DNA of 64,000 nucleotides. Origin: Mycolicibacterium aubagnense. GTDB lineage: Bacteria > Actinomycetota > Actinomycetes > Mycobacteriales > Mycobacteriaceae. The notes under the pieces were generated by a model. The model had not been told where the DNA came from and did no database searches. It saw nothing but the letters and a program-made list of their open reading frames with translations. The translations under genes and the position numbers were made by a program. Shown here one piece after another: positions 41,425-50,491 of the stretch (the first letter of the stretch is position 1; each line of letters begins with the position of its first letter). Where the stretch lies: NCBI RefSeq assembly GCF_010730955.1, contig NZ_AP022577.1, positions 62,001 to 126,000 on the forward strand, in the 5' to 3' direction.

Positions 41425-43353
41425 ATGTCCACGCACCCAGCCGTGCCAATCGTCGACCTGCCTCGCGTCGCGGCGGCGCAATTCCAGTTCTACGACCACG
41501 CGGTCGGTGCATTCCTTGTCACCGAGGATGCGGCTCTGGCCCGTTGGATAGATCAGTTGTGCTCGCAGCCGCCGGCCGCGGTGGCGGCCGACATAGAGAC
41601 CCGCGGCCTGGACGTCAACAAGTTCACGATCACCTGCGTCACCGTGGCGTTCCACCTCGGCGGCGACACCGTGGCGCTCCTGTTTGATCCGCTGCGGCGC
41701 GAAGAGCACCGACGACTACTTACGCGCGTGTTCGACCACGCAGCGCGAATCGTTTTTCACGGGGGAAGCTTCGATGTCGCACCGCTTTACGCGCATCGAC
41801 TGTTGACTCGCGAACACATCCGCAAGATCGGAGACACGCTCGTCGCTGCGCGGATGATTCGCACTTACGCGAAGGCCGGGAGGACCCTGGAAGACCTCGC
41901 GATCGCGTACGGAGTAATGGACGATGACCGCATCACCATGGACGAGGTGTTCGCCGCTCGCGGATTGAAGAAAGACGAGGGTTGGTGGTCAACGGACATC
42001 GACACACCCACCTACGCGGTGGGGGCGATGTCCGACACCGTCGCCACACTGCGGTTGTGGGGAATCCCTGGTGTCACCGGTGAAGGGATCATTGCCACCG
42101 CCGCAAGGTATCTGACCACGTCGCAGCTGGGCATCGGCGGTATCGGTGTGCTCAACGGTCGCGACGCCGAGCAACTCGTCGAGGACGTTCAGCAGGTCAA
42201 CCGGATCGTGCTGGAACGCACCGCGCGCGGCTATGCCGTCGACGCTGAGTTCCCGGACCGGTTCCTGGCTGAGACTGCCGAAGCAACAGCTGCCGCCGCT
42301 CGAGTGCTGGCGGCAGCCGGCATCCGACCCGGTAATCCGGCAGACCTCGTCAACGCTTTGGATGCCCGAGGTCTGCTTCACGAGCAGTGGCCGCGTACAA
42401 ATACCGGCAGGCTCAAAGCGGATAAGAACGCACTGGAAGTGTTTACTGGCGAACACATCAGCGAGTCGTTGAAGAACCCGCTTGTGATGGCCCACCGTAC
42501 TGTATTCGGCAACGAGAAGGTGCTGGGGTACGTCAACAAGGTCGTGGAGAATGCCGGCCCCACCGGCCGCCTGCATCCCGAGATCAAGATCCTCGGCGCT
42601 AACGCCACAGGGCGAATGTCGGCCTCACGGCCCGAGATTCAGCAGTTTCCGCCCGAGGCCCGCGGCGTCATCGTCGCCGATGATGGCGATTGGGTGAGTG
42701 CGGACTGGAAATCGATCGAGCCTGTGGTTCTGGCCACCGCCTCTGGAGACCGCCAGTTCCTTGCGGACATGAAGGCCGGCAAAGACCCCTACGAGCCGGT
42801 CGGAAAGATGGCCGGCGTCGACCGAAAGTTGGCCAAGCGCAAGATGCTGGCCGACATGTATGGCCAGGGCCACAAAGCCGCAGCGCTGCAATACGGTTGG
42901 ACGATCGATCGCGCCAAGCAGGTTGCCTGGGCGATCCGCGACGGTCTTCCGATCCTCTACAAGCTGATCGATGCGCTCAAAGCGCAGTCCGAGGCAACTG
43001 GTCACGTGACAACGCTTTCCGGCCGCGTGGTCGACCAAGAGTTCCGCTTCCAGGAGAACGGCAGAATGGTGCGCGATGTGGCGCAGCGCATCGCACCAAA
43101 CCACTTCTGCCAGGGCTCCGCTCTCGATGTCATGCACTACTCGATCCTCGAGCTGGACCGGCGCGGGTTGTCGGACCACGTGCATTTGTGGATGCACGAC
43201 GAGATCGTCGCTGATTCGACCATCGCAGCTGAGCTGGCGGAGGTCATGGCAACGCCGCCGCCGTTCCTGCAAGCCGTTGCGCAGTACCACGGAATGGACG
43301 CGTTTCTGGCCGTCGACCTCAACGATATGGGTCAACGCTGGGAGTACGTGTGA
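41425..43353 (+). CDS. Family A DNA polymerase (phage type)
   Basis: 642 aa. The N-terminal 3'-5' exonuclease begins AAVAADIETRGLDVN (Exo I, residue ~55), with HGGSFDVAPL and DTLVAARM as Exo II region. Polymerase motifs: A VSADWKSIEPVVLA (~425), B region RKLAKRKMLADMYGQGHKAAALQYG (~475-500), and C HLWMHDEIVAD (~590). It lacks the 5' nuclease of chromosomal Pol I, as in phage enzymes. It replicates or repairs element DNA. It overlaps a small frame and then a primase-polymerase-like gene downstream, forming a replication operon. Confidence 0.93.
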   Translation: MSTHPAVPIVDLPRVAAAQFQFYDHAVGAFLVTEDAALARWIDQLCSQPPAAVAADIETRGLDVNKFTITCVTVAFHLGGDTVALLFDPLRREEHRRLLTRVFDHAARIVFHGGSFDVAPLYAHRLLTREHIRKIGDTLVAARMIRTYAKAGRTLEDLAIAYGVMDDDRITMDEVFAARGLKKDEGWWSTDIDTPTYAVGAMSDTVATLRLWGIPGVTGEGIIATAARYLTTSQLGIGGIGVLNGRDAEQLVEDVQQVNRIVLERTARGYAVDAEFPDRFLAETAEATAAAARVLAAAGIRPGNPADLVNALDARGLLHEQWPRTNTGRLKADKNALEVFTGEHISESLKNPLVMAHRTVFGNEKVLGYVNKVVENAGPTGRLHPEIKILGANATGRMSASRPEIQQFPPEARGVIVADDGDWVSADWKSIEPVVLATASGDRQFLADMKAGKDPYEPVGKMAGVDRKLAKRKMLADMYGQGHKAAALQYGWTIDRAKQVAWAIRDGLPILYKLIDALKAQSEATGHVTTLSGRVVDQEFRFQENGRMVRDVAQRIAPNHFCQGSALDVMHYSILELDRRGLSDHVHLWMHDEIVADSTIAAELAEVMATPPPFLQAVAQYHGMDAFLAVDLNDMGQRWEYV

Positions 43354-43493
43354 ACCCTGACAGCCCCATGCCAGTGTCAGACAACGGGATACCGCCGCAC
43401 GCGCAGAGTCCCGTGACTGACGACAGCTTCATCGTCGCGTTTGATCTGACCGGCGCTCAACAGATTGGAGGGAAGAACGATGCTGGGATCTGA
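43350..43493 (+). CDS. Candidate small protein (47 aa) between polymerase and primase-like genes
   Basis: GTG start overlapping the polymerase stop (GTGA) and running into the next gene by 14 bases: VNPDSPMPVSDNGIPPHAQS, then DDSFIVAFDLTGAQQIGG. The double overlap supports real, coupled translation, but the length is marginal. Confidence 0.42.
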   Translation: MNPDSPMPVSDNGIPPHAQSPVTDDSFIVAFDLTGAQQIGGKNDAGI

Positions 43494-44235
43494 TCCGATC
43501 GCCGCACTCTTGGGGGCGGGAATCGATTCCCGCGCACCGCAGGTGATCTGGAAGGGATATCTGCGCAGACTGGTGGCGAACGGCGCTGCGGTTGTCATGA
43601 TGGCCCCGGATGTGACGGTTCCCGAGAACGCCGACGAAGGTGTGCTGGCGAAACTCGCTGCGCTCCTCGACCGGTATCCGCCCGGAACTCAGATGCCGGA
43701 GGAGGCTACGGGACGGCTGGCCGGCGCCAATCACATCGACGCCGACCCTGAGCGCGTCAACCTCAGAGTGGGCGCCTACTACCGCCACATGGACAAGGTT
43801 CTGGGCAAGGAACTCGGACCGGCCTTGCGGGACAACGGAATCGTCAGCGTCACAGCGGGGCTGCACGTGGGATGCTCGCGCATGGCAGCAGTGATTGTTC
43901 CGGATGGGGCGTCTCTGGTGCAGTGGCGCGACTGGGCGGCGGCCACAAGCGGTGACCCTCGCGAACGACACACGGCCCCAACACTGCTGCTTCCGGGTAC
44001 GCCAGGCGGCGGGGTTTACTTGTTCCGGACGGCTGCGGGCCAGACTCTGGTCGATTTGACGATGTCCGTGGGTGGCTGCACGGTCAGCTCCGGTGACGTG
44101 ATCGTGCCGATTCCGCCGTCACGCCAAGGAGGAATACCGGTGACGCGGCTGGGTCCGTGCCGAATGTTGCCGACATGGCTGGCCGGCGTCCTGTCCCAGC
44201 ATGCCCGTCCTGTGCCGGTCGCGGTTGCAGGGTGA
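43480..44235 (+). CDS. Primase-polymerase (Prim-Pol) N-terminal-domain-like protein
   Basis: 251 aa from the ATG at 43480, with GGAGGGA eight bases upstream. The C-terminal half reads LLLPGTPGGGVYLFRTAAGQTLVDLTMSVGGCTVSSGDVIVPIPPSRQGG, which follows the bifunctional primase/polymerase pattern TPSGG-x-HL-F-R ... G-G-x(3)-PPS. The first half has the expected alpha/beta look (QVIWKGYLRRLVANGAAVVMMAPDV). The clear catalytic DxD/hhhDhD cluster is not obvious, so activity is uncertain. Followed by a bidirectional terminator. Confidence 0.6.
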   Translation: MLGSDPIAALLGAGIDSRAPQVIWKGYLRRLVANGAAVVMMAPDVTVPENADEGVLAKLAALLDRYPPGTQMPEEATGRLAGANHIDADPERVNLRVGAYYRHMDKVLGKELGPALRDNGIVSVTAGLHVGCSRMAAVIVPDGASLVQWRDWAAATSGDPRERHTAPTLLLPGTPGGGVYLFRTAAGQTLVDLTMSVGGCTVSSGDVIVPIPPSRQGGIPVTRLGPCRMLPTWLAGVLSQHARPVPVAVAG

Positions 44236-44248
44236 CTCATCCTGGATA

Positions 44249-44258
44249 GGACGTGACA
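44249..44258 (-). repeat. Motif B site (TGTCACGTCC)
   Basis: Exact 10-mer on the minus strand between the primase-like stop and the terminator hairpin. Confidence 0.6.
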
Positions 44259-44274
44259 CGCTCCACGTTGCAAA

Positions 44275-44313
44275 AACTATGCCCCGCAACCGATCTGGCT
44301 GCGGGGCATAGTT
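44275..44313. terminator. Bidirectional terminator
   Basis: A 14-bp perfect inverted repeat (AACTATGCCCCGCA with TGCGGGGCATAGTT) with A and T flanks, between the convergent primase-like and WXG100-like genes. Confidence 0.9.
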
Positions 44314-44327
44314 GCTGACCGTGCGGG

Positions 44328-44636
44328 TTAGCCGCCGTTGTACACACCTGCGAAGCCGCCGCGGTCGTAGCCGATGGTGTCGTCGCTGGCCTGGCCCACG
44401 GTGCGAGCGCATGCCTGGACGACCGCGTTGGAGCTTGCCACCGCCGCGTCGACCTGCGCGCTGAAATCGGTACCGGCATCGGCGCCGGTACCTACCAGAG
44501 TGCCGCCGAACAGCTTGGCCGAGTTCGACTTGAGCTGCTCCTTTACGGCGTCAATGCCAGCCTGTGCGCGCTGCATCGCGGCGACATCGGCGGCCGCCCC
44601 GGGGATGTTGAGCGAAAGCCCATCTGTTCCTGCCAT
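44328..44636 (-). CDS. WXG100-like ESX substrate candidate (EsxB position)
   Basis: 102 aa. Helix-turn-helix layout: ADVAAMQRAQAGIDAVKEQLKSNSAKLFG, then DFSAQVDAAVASSNAVVQACARTVGQASDD. The exact W-x-G is absent, and the C-terminal tail GYDRGGFAGVYNGG is glycine-rich. Size, fold prediction and pairing with the next small gene fit an ESX heterodimer partner. A clear YxxxD/E export motif is not visible. Family assignment is moderate. Confidence 0.6.
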   Translation of the reverse strand: MAGTDGLSLNIPGAAADVAAMQRAQAGIDAVKEQLKSNSAKLFGGTLVGTGADAGTDFSAQVDAAVASSNAVVQACARTVGQASDDTIGYDRGGFAGVYNGG

Positions 44637-44675
44637 GTGTATCAGTCCTTTTCGTGAAGTTGGACGGTTCCGGTG

Positions 44676-44975
44676 CTACACGGACCGGATGGACGAAGCG
44701 TTGGAGGCCTGGGTGGCCAACTGGTGATCTACGGCGCTGTTGGTGCCAGATTGTGCAGCTTCCGATCGGGCGACGATCTTCTCCAAAGCCGGCTTGGTCT
44801 CGGACTCCCACTTCATCGCCAGTGCGTTGGTGGTGTCGGAGACATAGGTGCTGTGGGCCAGGCTGTTGACGTGCGTGTCGATCGTGGCGATGTGGCCGCG
44901 GATCTCGTCAGTGTTGTGTCCCTGCTGGCCGACCAGGTGGCGGGCCTCGTCGGGGCTGATTCCGATTTTACTCAT
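44676..44975 (-). CDS. WXG100-like ESX substrate candidate (EsxA position)
   Basis: 99 aa, MSKIGISPDEARHLVGQQGHNTDEIRGHIATIDTHVNSLAHSTYVSD then NALAMKWESETKPALEKIVARSEAAQ. Two helices flank MKWES, at the place of the WXG turn (W-E-S here). It lies 39 bases upstream of its presumed partner, as esx pairs do. Export by the EccB/EccC of this element is an inference. Confidence 0.65.
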   Translation of the reverse strand: MSKIGISPDEARHLVGQQGHNTDEIRGHIATIDTHVNSLAHSTYVSDTTNALAMKWESETKPALEKIVARSEAAQSGTNSAVDHQLATQASNASSIRSV

Positions 44976-45042
44976 GTGACCCTCCGGTCGACGTAGCTGA
45001 TGTGGTGGGTGTTCTCGGAAAAGCGTAGCGCAGATTTTCCTA

Positions 45043-46323
45043 CTAGCCCTCGCGATATGCGTTGCCGAGAACCTCTATGGCGCTCTTGATGCCGCTCCTG
45101 TTTCCTGCGGCGTAGGTGACTCGTCTGAGGTGTCCGGAACCTGACGGGTACGACGCAAGGACGCCTCGGCCTCGGAGAAAGACGATGGCCAGTGCGCCTT
45201 GATCACCGCGGGCAACATCCGCGTGGTCGGTGCGCACCGTGACTTGGGCCAGCGCGTGGGTGGTTGACGCTGCAATGTCGGCGACCACCGCGGCGGCAGC
45301 AGCGGGTGTGCGAGCAGCCGCGAGGACTCTGCGGGCTCCATTGCGTACCTGGTCACGCCGAGCTGCGTCGGCGGCCCGTTCGGCGTCGGTGGATTCCTCG
45401 TCTGGCTCGGTGACGATCAAGCCGGTGGTGTCAGGGTCGGTGGCCAGGTCGTCAACAACGCTTCCAGGCAGCATGATCGGTGCCTTTAGCTGGTAGGCAG
45501 GCCACTGCTCGTCTGGATCGAGGAGATCGAGCACCGACTTTGCCGCATCGTCCTCAATGCAGTTGGTGCTGCGCAGCCGGCGAGTGAAGATCACGCTTGT
45601 GTTGTTGAGCAGCACGGTGACAACTTCGCGATCAGTGACGCCAATGGTGAATGTGACGCGAGGGACATCGCGTACCGCGGCGGCCAAGCCGAATTTCTTG
45701 AGCGTGGCCGGCAACTCGACAGGGGGCCGGCGCTGGGCATAGAGCAAGACCGTGCCGTACACGGTCAGGCTGGCATGTCCGGTGATGGCTCCGAACATCG
45801 CGGCTGCTTCGTCGGTGAGTTGTCCATGCTGGTTGAGGGCCGACCACGCCTTCAGGTCGTGAATGATCTGGGCTTCGGACACGAACAGGTGAGGGAACGT
45901 TGGTCCCAACTCGGCGGGCATGCGGCGCACGAGTTCCTTCGCGGCCATCCAGTGCCAGTGAGACACAGTGAAGTACGGGGATGTCTCGCTCACTGGAATG
46001 GAGTTGGTGGTGTCGGCCGACAACCAGTCGGCGACAAGCCGGTTCGGCGACGCCGGTGCTTTGTCACGTCCCGGAACCAGGGCGCGCATCGCGGCGCGCA
46101 GCGCAGGTGAGGCGGACAGCGTGCCGTCGGCAGACATCCGCAAGTCGCCGCCGGCGGCTTCTACGATCGGCGCCATCCGAGGATCCACTTCGGCGGCGAG
46201 ATTCATCAGATCGGCTCGAATCTGCTTCGTCGATGAGCTCTCGGCGTGGGCCTCGCCCCCGCTCTCACCGGTGGCGGATTTCTGGGCTTGGCCAAGCACG
46301 TCTTGCAACCGAGGATCGATCAT
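45043..46323 (-). CDS. EspG-like ESX chaperone candidate
   Basis: 426 aa. The second half has features of EspG: ASLTVYGTVLLYAQRRPPVELPATLKKFGLAAAVRDVPRVTFTIGVTD, then QVTVRTDHADVARGDQGALAIVFLRGRGVLASYPSG and a terminal basic segment. EspG proteins (usually ~280 aa) hold PE/PPE or Esx substrates in the cytosol. The N-terminal ~130 residues here are extra. It is positioned between the 763-aa substrate-like gene and the WXG100 pair, as expected for a substrate chaperone. Confidence 0.52.
   Translation of the reverse strand: MIDPRLQDVLGQAQKSATGESGGEAHAESSSTKQIRADLMNLAAEVDPRMAPIVEAAGGDLRMSADGTLSASPALRAAMRALVPGRDKAPASPNRLVADWLSADTTNSIPVSETSPYFTVSHWHWMAAKELVRRMPAELGPTFPHLFVSEAQIIHDLKAWSALNQHGQLTDEAAAMFGAITGHASLTVYGTVLLYAQRRPPVELPATLKKFGLAAAVRDVPRVTFTIGVTDREVVTVLLNNTSVIFTRRLRSTNCIEDDAAKSVLDLLDPDEQWPAYQLKAPIMLPGSVVDDLATDPDTTGLIVTEPDEESTDAERAADAARRDQVRNGARRVLAAARTPAAAAAVVADIAASTTHALAQVTVRTDHADVARGDQGALAIVFLRGRGVLASYPSGSGHLRRVTYAAGNRSGIKSAIEVLGNAYREG
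46062..46071 (+). repeat. Motif B site inside EspG-like gene
   Basis: Exact TGTCACGTCC on the plus strand within the minus-strand coding sequence. Confidence 0.4.
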
Positions 46324-46371
46324 GGTGCAGATGGTCGCCGCTGCACGCAGATGTGCGCGGGCCGGGCGCGA

Positions 46372-48663
46372 TCAGCCCAATGCGTGACCTTCGTATGGGA
46401 CCTGCCGAGGGACGGGCCGACCGTCTGGTGCTTTGGCTTGAACCGCGGTAGGAGCCGACAGCGGAGGAGAATCCGACGGCGGCGCCTGCGGGTTGATGGG
46501 GGCGGCAGGCTGCAGCGGTGGGGGCTGCGGCGGGTCTGCCGGGGTGGGAGGCTGCTCCGTCGCTGCTGGGGGAGCGGTTGCCGGCGGCGGGTTATCAGGG
46601 AGCGTCGAAGCGGGGTGCGGCGCAGTCGGATCGGGCGAAACGGTCGAAGCAGTCACCGTGTGCGGTTCGGGGGCCGGCGGCCCCGGGTTACCCGGATCGT
46701 GCGCGGGAGCGTCGTCGGGAAGTTCCGGCAGAGGGATGTGCGAAACGAACCCGTCGTCGCCGAGTACGTCGGCCAGGCTTTCGATCCCGCCTGCTGTCGT
46801 CAGCACGAGGTCATCGCCGAGATACATGCCGGACTGAACGGCGCCGATCACCGCGTCACCGATCTCGGCCGAGCTCGGGTCGACTGGATCGCCGAGGGAT
46901 GTGATGTTCATGCCGGAGGCTTTGGCAGCATCGAGCACCGACATCGGCTTGGCGTCGCTGGCCCCGGCCATGTTCAGCATCATCTCTCCCAACCGTGGAT
47001 CGCCTACACCTCTGACCTGGACGTTGTGGCCGTGAGCATCGACAGCGAGGTCGAACGGCTTGACGGTGTGCTTGGACAGTGCAACGGCATCTTTGGAGAC
47101 CTTGCCGGTGTGGTCTTTGTCGACGGGCTTGCCTGTTGCGTCAAGTTGATGCGGGCGGGCGTCGGTACCTGGAGCTCCGAGTGATGCCGCGGATGCGGGA
47201 GGAGGAGGCGTGTAGGCCACTGATGTTGCGGCGCTGCGGTCGGCCTCGGCTGCTTTGGCCGCCGGGGTGGCCGCCGCGGGGAGTTTGACGTTGTCCGCTT
47301 TGTCTCCGCGTAGGGATTTGAGGAGTTCATCGGGCACCTTGTTGGCAGCCTGCTGGGCCGCGCTGGTGAGCGGTTGTGCTGCGGCGGTCGCCTGTTGCGG
47401 AGCGCTCGCGGCCTGCTGGGCCAGCGGCGCGGCGGTCTGTCCGAGTGCAGCCAACAGCGACGAAAGGTCATCGCCGGCCCGACCGCCCTTGGGGCCGGCC
47501 TTTCCCACGCCATCTTTTGAGCCGGTCGAGGTACCTGGCAATGATCCACCGGGCCCAGCTGCTGCCACCGGAACGGTCCCAGGGCGCAGCTGCGGTGCGG
47601 CCTCCGAGCCTGATCCGGTCGCCGTGCTGGAACCTGAGGCCTCGCCCGTGCTGTCCACCTTTTTGCCGACCAGCACCTCTGGTGCGCTGATTTTGGTGGC
47701 CAGGTCCGAAATCTGCTTACCGATCTGCTGAACCTCAGCCACCTTGGTGGGGACGGTGACCGCGGGCAGGCTGCCGTAGGAGCCGTCCGGGGTCGTTCGC
47801 CCCAGCGCGTATGGGTCCTCGATGTTGTGGGCTGGCATCGAAGCGATGTCCGCCATGGCCTGCCTGATCGTGAGTTCCTGCCCGCGCAGATCGTGAAATG
47901 CATCATTGGCAGCAATCCCGCCGCGGGCGATCAAATCAGGTAGGGACTTGGAGACGGCGGCGTCGTCGGTCAAGGTCTTGAGCGGTTGCCGTAGTCGATC
48001 GAACTGCTCAGTGATCAGTTGCTCTCCTGACGAGGTGACGGCGTCGCGCAGCTTCTCAACCGCAAGGCCCCATTGCTGAATCAGGTCTTTGGTCATGCTG
48101 TACGTCGACCCCAGCGTGGAGATGTTGGTGCCGGTAACCGGCAGTGCAGCACCCTCGGGCCGCCAAGCTGAGGACGAATCCACTCGGAAATTCTTCTGGT
48201 TGATGTCCTCGATCGCGGCGTCGGCCGTATCTATGTGCTCGGAGTCGCCCGAGGTGATCGGGGGAAGCGTTGCATTGCCCGGCAGCCACTTGCGACCGTC
48301 GCCTGGCTCGGCTGCGCCAATCCGCTTCCCGAGGGTCATTGGCGTCGTATCGGCAATGGCCGGTGAGTTGGGAACCGCGACGGTGGCGTTGGTGTCGCTG
48401 TCAACGCGCGGGGCTGAGCCATCCAACTGGTCACGCAGCCGATCGCCGGCAACGGTGCCGGTGGTCGAGCGACCCAGCTGACGCGCCACATCCAGCGATG
48501 CAGCATCGCCGCTGCGCCGTCGAGCCAGCCCCAGGATCTGGTCAACCAGGCCCATCCCTTCTGGAGAGGTCCTGGCGCGCGGGTCCATGCCGCTCCACAG
48601 CGATACGAGGTGATCGAAATAGTCGTCGGTGCGCTTTTGTGCGTCAGTCAGCTGCGGTGCCAT
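46372..48663 (-). CDS. Large Pro/Ala-rich putative ESX-secreted protein
   Basis: 763 aa. N-terminal ~330 residues are helical (TDAQKRTDDYFDHLVSLWSGMDPR, MTKDLIQQWGLAVEKLRDAVTSSGEQLITEQFDRLRQPLKTL) and could form an ESX-substrate four-helix region. A Gly/Ala/Gln linker (~340-480) is followed by a small folded domain with FDLAVDAHGHNVQVRGVGDPRLGEMMLNMAG and ISLGD-type strands, then a ~110-residue proline-rich tail. No signal peptide. Layout and position next to WXG100, EspG-like and transglycosylase genes suggest a secreted conjugation or wall-interaction protein; not recognised as a named family. Confidence 0.6.
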   Translation of the reverse strand: MAPQLTDAQKRTDDYFDHLVSLWSGMDPRARTSPEGMGLVDQILGLARRRSGDAASLDVARQLGRSTTGTVAGDRLRDQLDGSAPRVDSDTNATVAVPNSPAIADTTPMTLGKRIGAAEPGDGRKWLPGNATLPPITSGDSEHIDTADAAIEDINQKNFRVDSSSAWRPEGAALPVTGTNISTLGSTYSMTKDLIQQWGLAVEKLRDAVTSSGEQLITEQFDRLRQPLKTLTDDAAVSKSLPDLIARGGIAANDAFHDLRGQELTIRQAMADIASMPAHNIEDPYALGRTTPDGSYGSLPAVTVPTKVAEVQQIGKQISDLATKISAPEVLVGKKVDSTGEASGSSTATGSGSEAAPQLRPGTVPVAAAGPGGSLPGTSTGSKDGVGKAGPKGGRAGDDLSSLLAALGQTAAPLAQQAASAPQQATAAAQPLTSAAQQAANKVPDELLKSLRGDKADNVKLPAAATPAAKAAEADRSAATSVAYTPPPPASAASLGAPGTDARPHQLDATGKPVDKDHTGKVSKDAVALSKHTVKPFDLAVDAHGHNVQVRGVGDPRLGEMMLNMAGASDAKPMSVLDAAKASGMNITSLGDPVDPSSAEIGDAVIGAVQSGMYLGDDLVLTTAGGIESLADVLGDDGFVSHIPLPELPDDAPAHDPGNPGPPAPEPHTVTASTVSPDPTAPHPASTLPDNPPPATAPPAATEQPPTPADPPQPPPLQPAAPINPQAPPSDSPPLSAPTAVQAKAPDGRPVPRQVPYEGHALG

Positions 48664-48720
48664 GTAGGTACTCCGATCATTGTGGCCAGTAAAGGGGGGC
48701 GACTTCTGCCAGTTCCGGCA

Positions 48721-49644
48721 TCAATAGCCGACGCCGTGACCCACTCCTCGCGACATGAAGGCGCCAAGGCCCATTCCGGAATCCAGGTTGACGCCGTAAC
48801 GGGCGCTGACGTAGCGCCACGCCGCGGCGATGTTGGCGACCGGGTCGTAGATCGCAGTTGAGGTGCCCGGTGCGTGGAATGCGGCGAAAGTGTCAGGCAC
48901 TGTCTGCATCAGGCCACGGGAGCTGCCGACCGGAGCACCATCAATGCGTCGGCCGCCCCGGGCATTGCTGTCCCATCGGTTGACAGCGTTGGTCGATCCA
49001 CCGGATTCGCCGCCGATGATGGTCTGTGTGGCCCGCGCGAACAGATCGGTCAATCGAGGGTTAACCCCGGCCTGGGCCAGTCCCGCGGTGATGTCGTCGT
49101 CGGTGACGTGGGACACGGGGTGCGGGGTGTAGATGATCGCGGATTTGTCGATCGAAGTGGCATAGACCGCGGGATGATCGGGCGTGCGCCCCTGCGTAAG
49201 CACCAAGGTCCGCGACGGCGCCGGGCCGGGGATCGGATCAGCGACGGTCACAACATCCGGCGCCGAAGCAAGCGCTGATTTCCATTCAGCCGGGTCGGGA
49301 CTGTTCGGCAGCTGGGTTGAACCGATCGGAGCCGGCACCAGCACCACGGGCCGCAATGCTGGTGCAGCGGGGTCTGGCTCGGTATCGCTTGTCAGCAGCG
49401 CGGGCTGTGCGGGATCGGATTCTGCCGTTGGTGCACTCGGCGCATCGGTTTCAGTGTTGTTCTCTGGTGCGAACCGCGCGGGCGCCGCGTCCGGGCCCGA
49501 CGCGGTGGCAGCGTCGGAGGAGGTGCCGGGCTGAGGAGCCTGGTCGTCGTCGGCGTGGGCGATGCCGGCGCTTAAGGCGGTGAAAGCCGCCGCTGCGACA
49601 GCGGGGAGCAGTATTCGGCGGGCTCCGTGGGAGAGCGTGAGCAT
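48721..49644 (-). CDS. Secreted lytic transglycosylase (SLT domain)
   Basis: 307 aa from MLTLSHGARRILLPAVAAAAF, a Sec signal peptide ending SAGIAHADD. A Pro/Ala linker follows. The C-terminal domain has the SLT signature: IIGGESGGSTNAVNRWDSNARGG (catalytic Glu in GES), SSRGLMQTVPDTFAAFHAPG, and DPVANIAAAWRYVSARYGV. It cleaves peptidoglycan; next to ESX genes and on a mobile element it probably opens the wall for secretion or DNA transfer, as such enzymes do in conjugative systems. Confidence 0.9.
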   Translation of the reverse strand: MLTLSHGARRILLPAVAAAAFTALSAGIAHADDDQAPQPGTSSDAATASGPDAAPARFAPENNTETDAPSAPTAESDPAQPALLTSDTEPDPAAPALRPVVLVPAPIGSTQLPNSPDPAEWKSALASAPDVVTVADPIPGPAPSRTLVLTQGRTPDHPAVYATSIDKSAIIYTPHPVSHVTDDDITAGLAQAGVNPRLTDLFARATQTIIGGESGGSTNAVNRWDSNARGGRRIDGAPVGSSRGLMQTVPDTFAAFHAPGTSTAIYDPVANIAAAWRYVSARYGVNLDSGMGLGAFMSRGVGHGVGY

Positions 49645-50491
49645 TCTTCTCACTCCTGTTGGTTCGTCGCAGCGGGCGTGCGATGCGGGGCGAACGTAGA
49701 AGAGCGATAGGTCCATGACGGTGTGCGGCGCGGGTTCGGACTCCAGCGAAACGCCGACGCCAAGTTGCGGTTACATACGATGCGCAAATTCAGTGCGCAA
49801 CTTCATATGCTTCTGGCCGTGAAGGACAACAGTCGATTCGCGAGGAATCGCTTGCTGGCTCTTGGGGCCGTGGCAGGGATTATCGGCGCCCTGCAGATGA
49901 GCGATTCGCCCAGCGCAAATGCGCAGCCATTGCCGACGGGCCCGTGGGTCTCGATCGCAGACGCGCGCACCGCGCGGGGGCTGGCGGAAGTCACGGCAGC
50001 AGAGTCACCGCGGCCTGGTGTGACCATCGTGACGCAGCTTGATGCGGATACCGCGCAGCTCTGCACGGCATCGTGGGCGGTGTACAGCGCGACCGGCGAT
50101 ATCGGATTCTTGACGGCCGGGCACTGCCAGACCCAACCCGGGGCGTCGCTGTGGATGTTCACTGACAAAACGCTGGACAAGCGACTGTGGCTGCTTCCGT
50201 TACAGAATCGCGAACGAGGTCTTGACACCGACGGTGTCCTGCACGATTCGGCGGTGTTCTTCTTGTCTGGCGATCAACGCCGCCGCGATTCGTACAGCAC
50301 CAAAATCGCACCCGGAGTGAAACTGGCGGGCGTCCTCGACGCGGCCGAGGTGCGAGCACTTCCTGTGGGCACGCCGCTGTGCATGAATGGATCCCGATCT
50401 GGACTGACCTGTGGGCCCCTCAAGCGGGCGGGTACGGACGAAATCGAGTGGGGAGGATCGGCAGTCAAAGGGGACTCAGGCGCCCCTGTGT

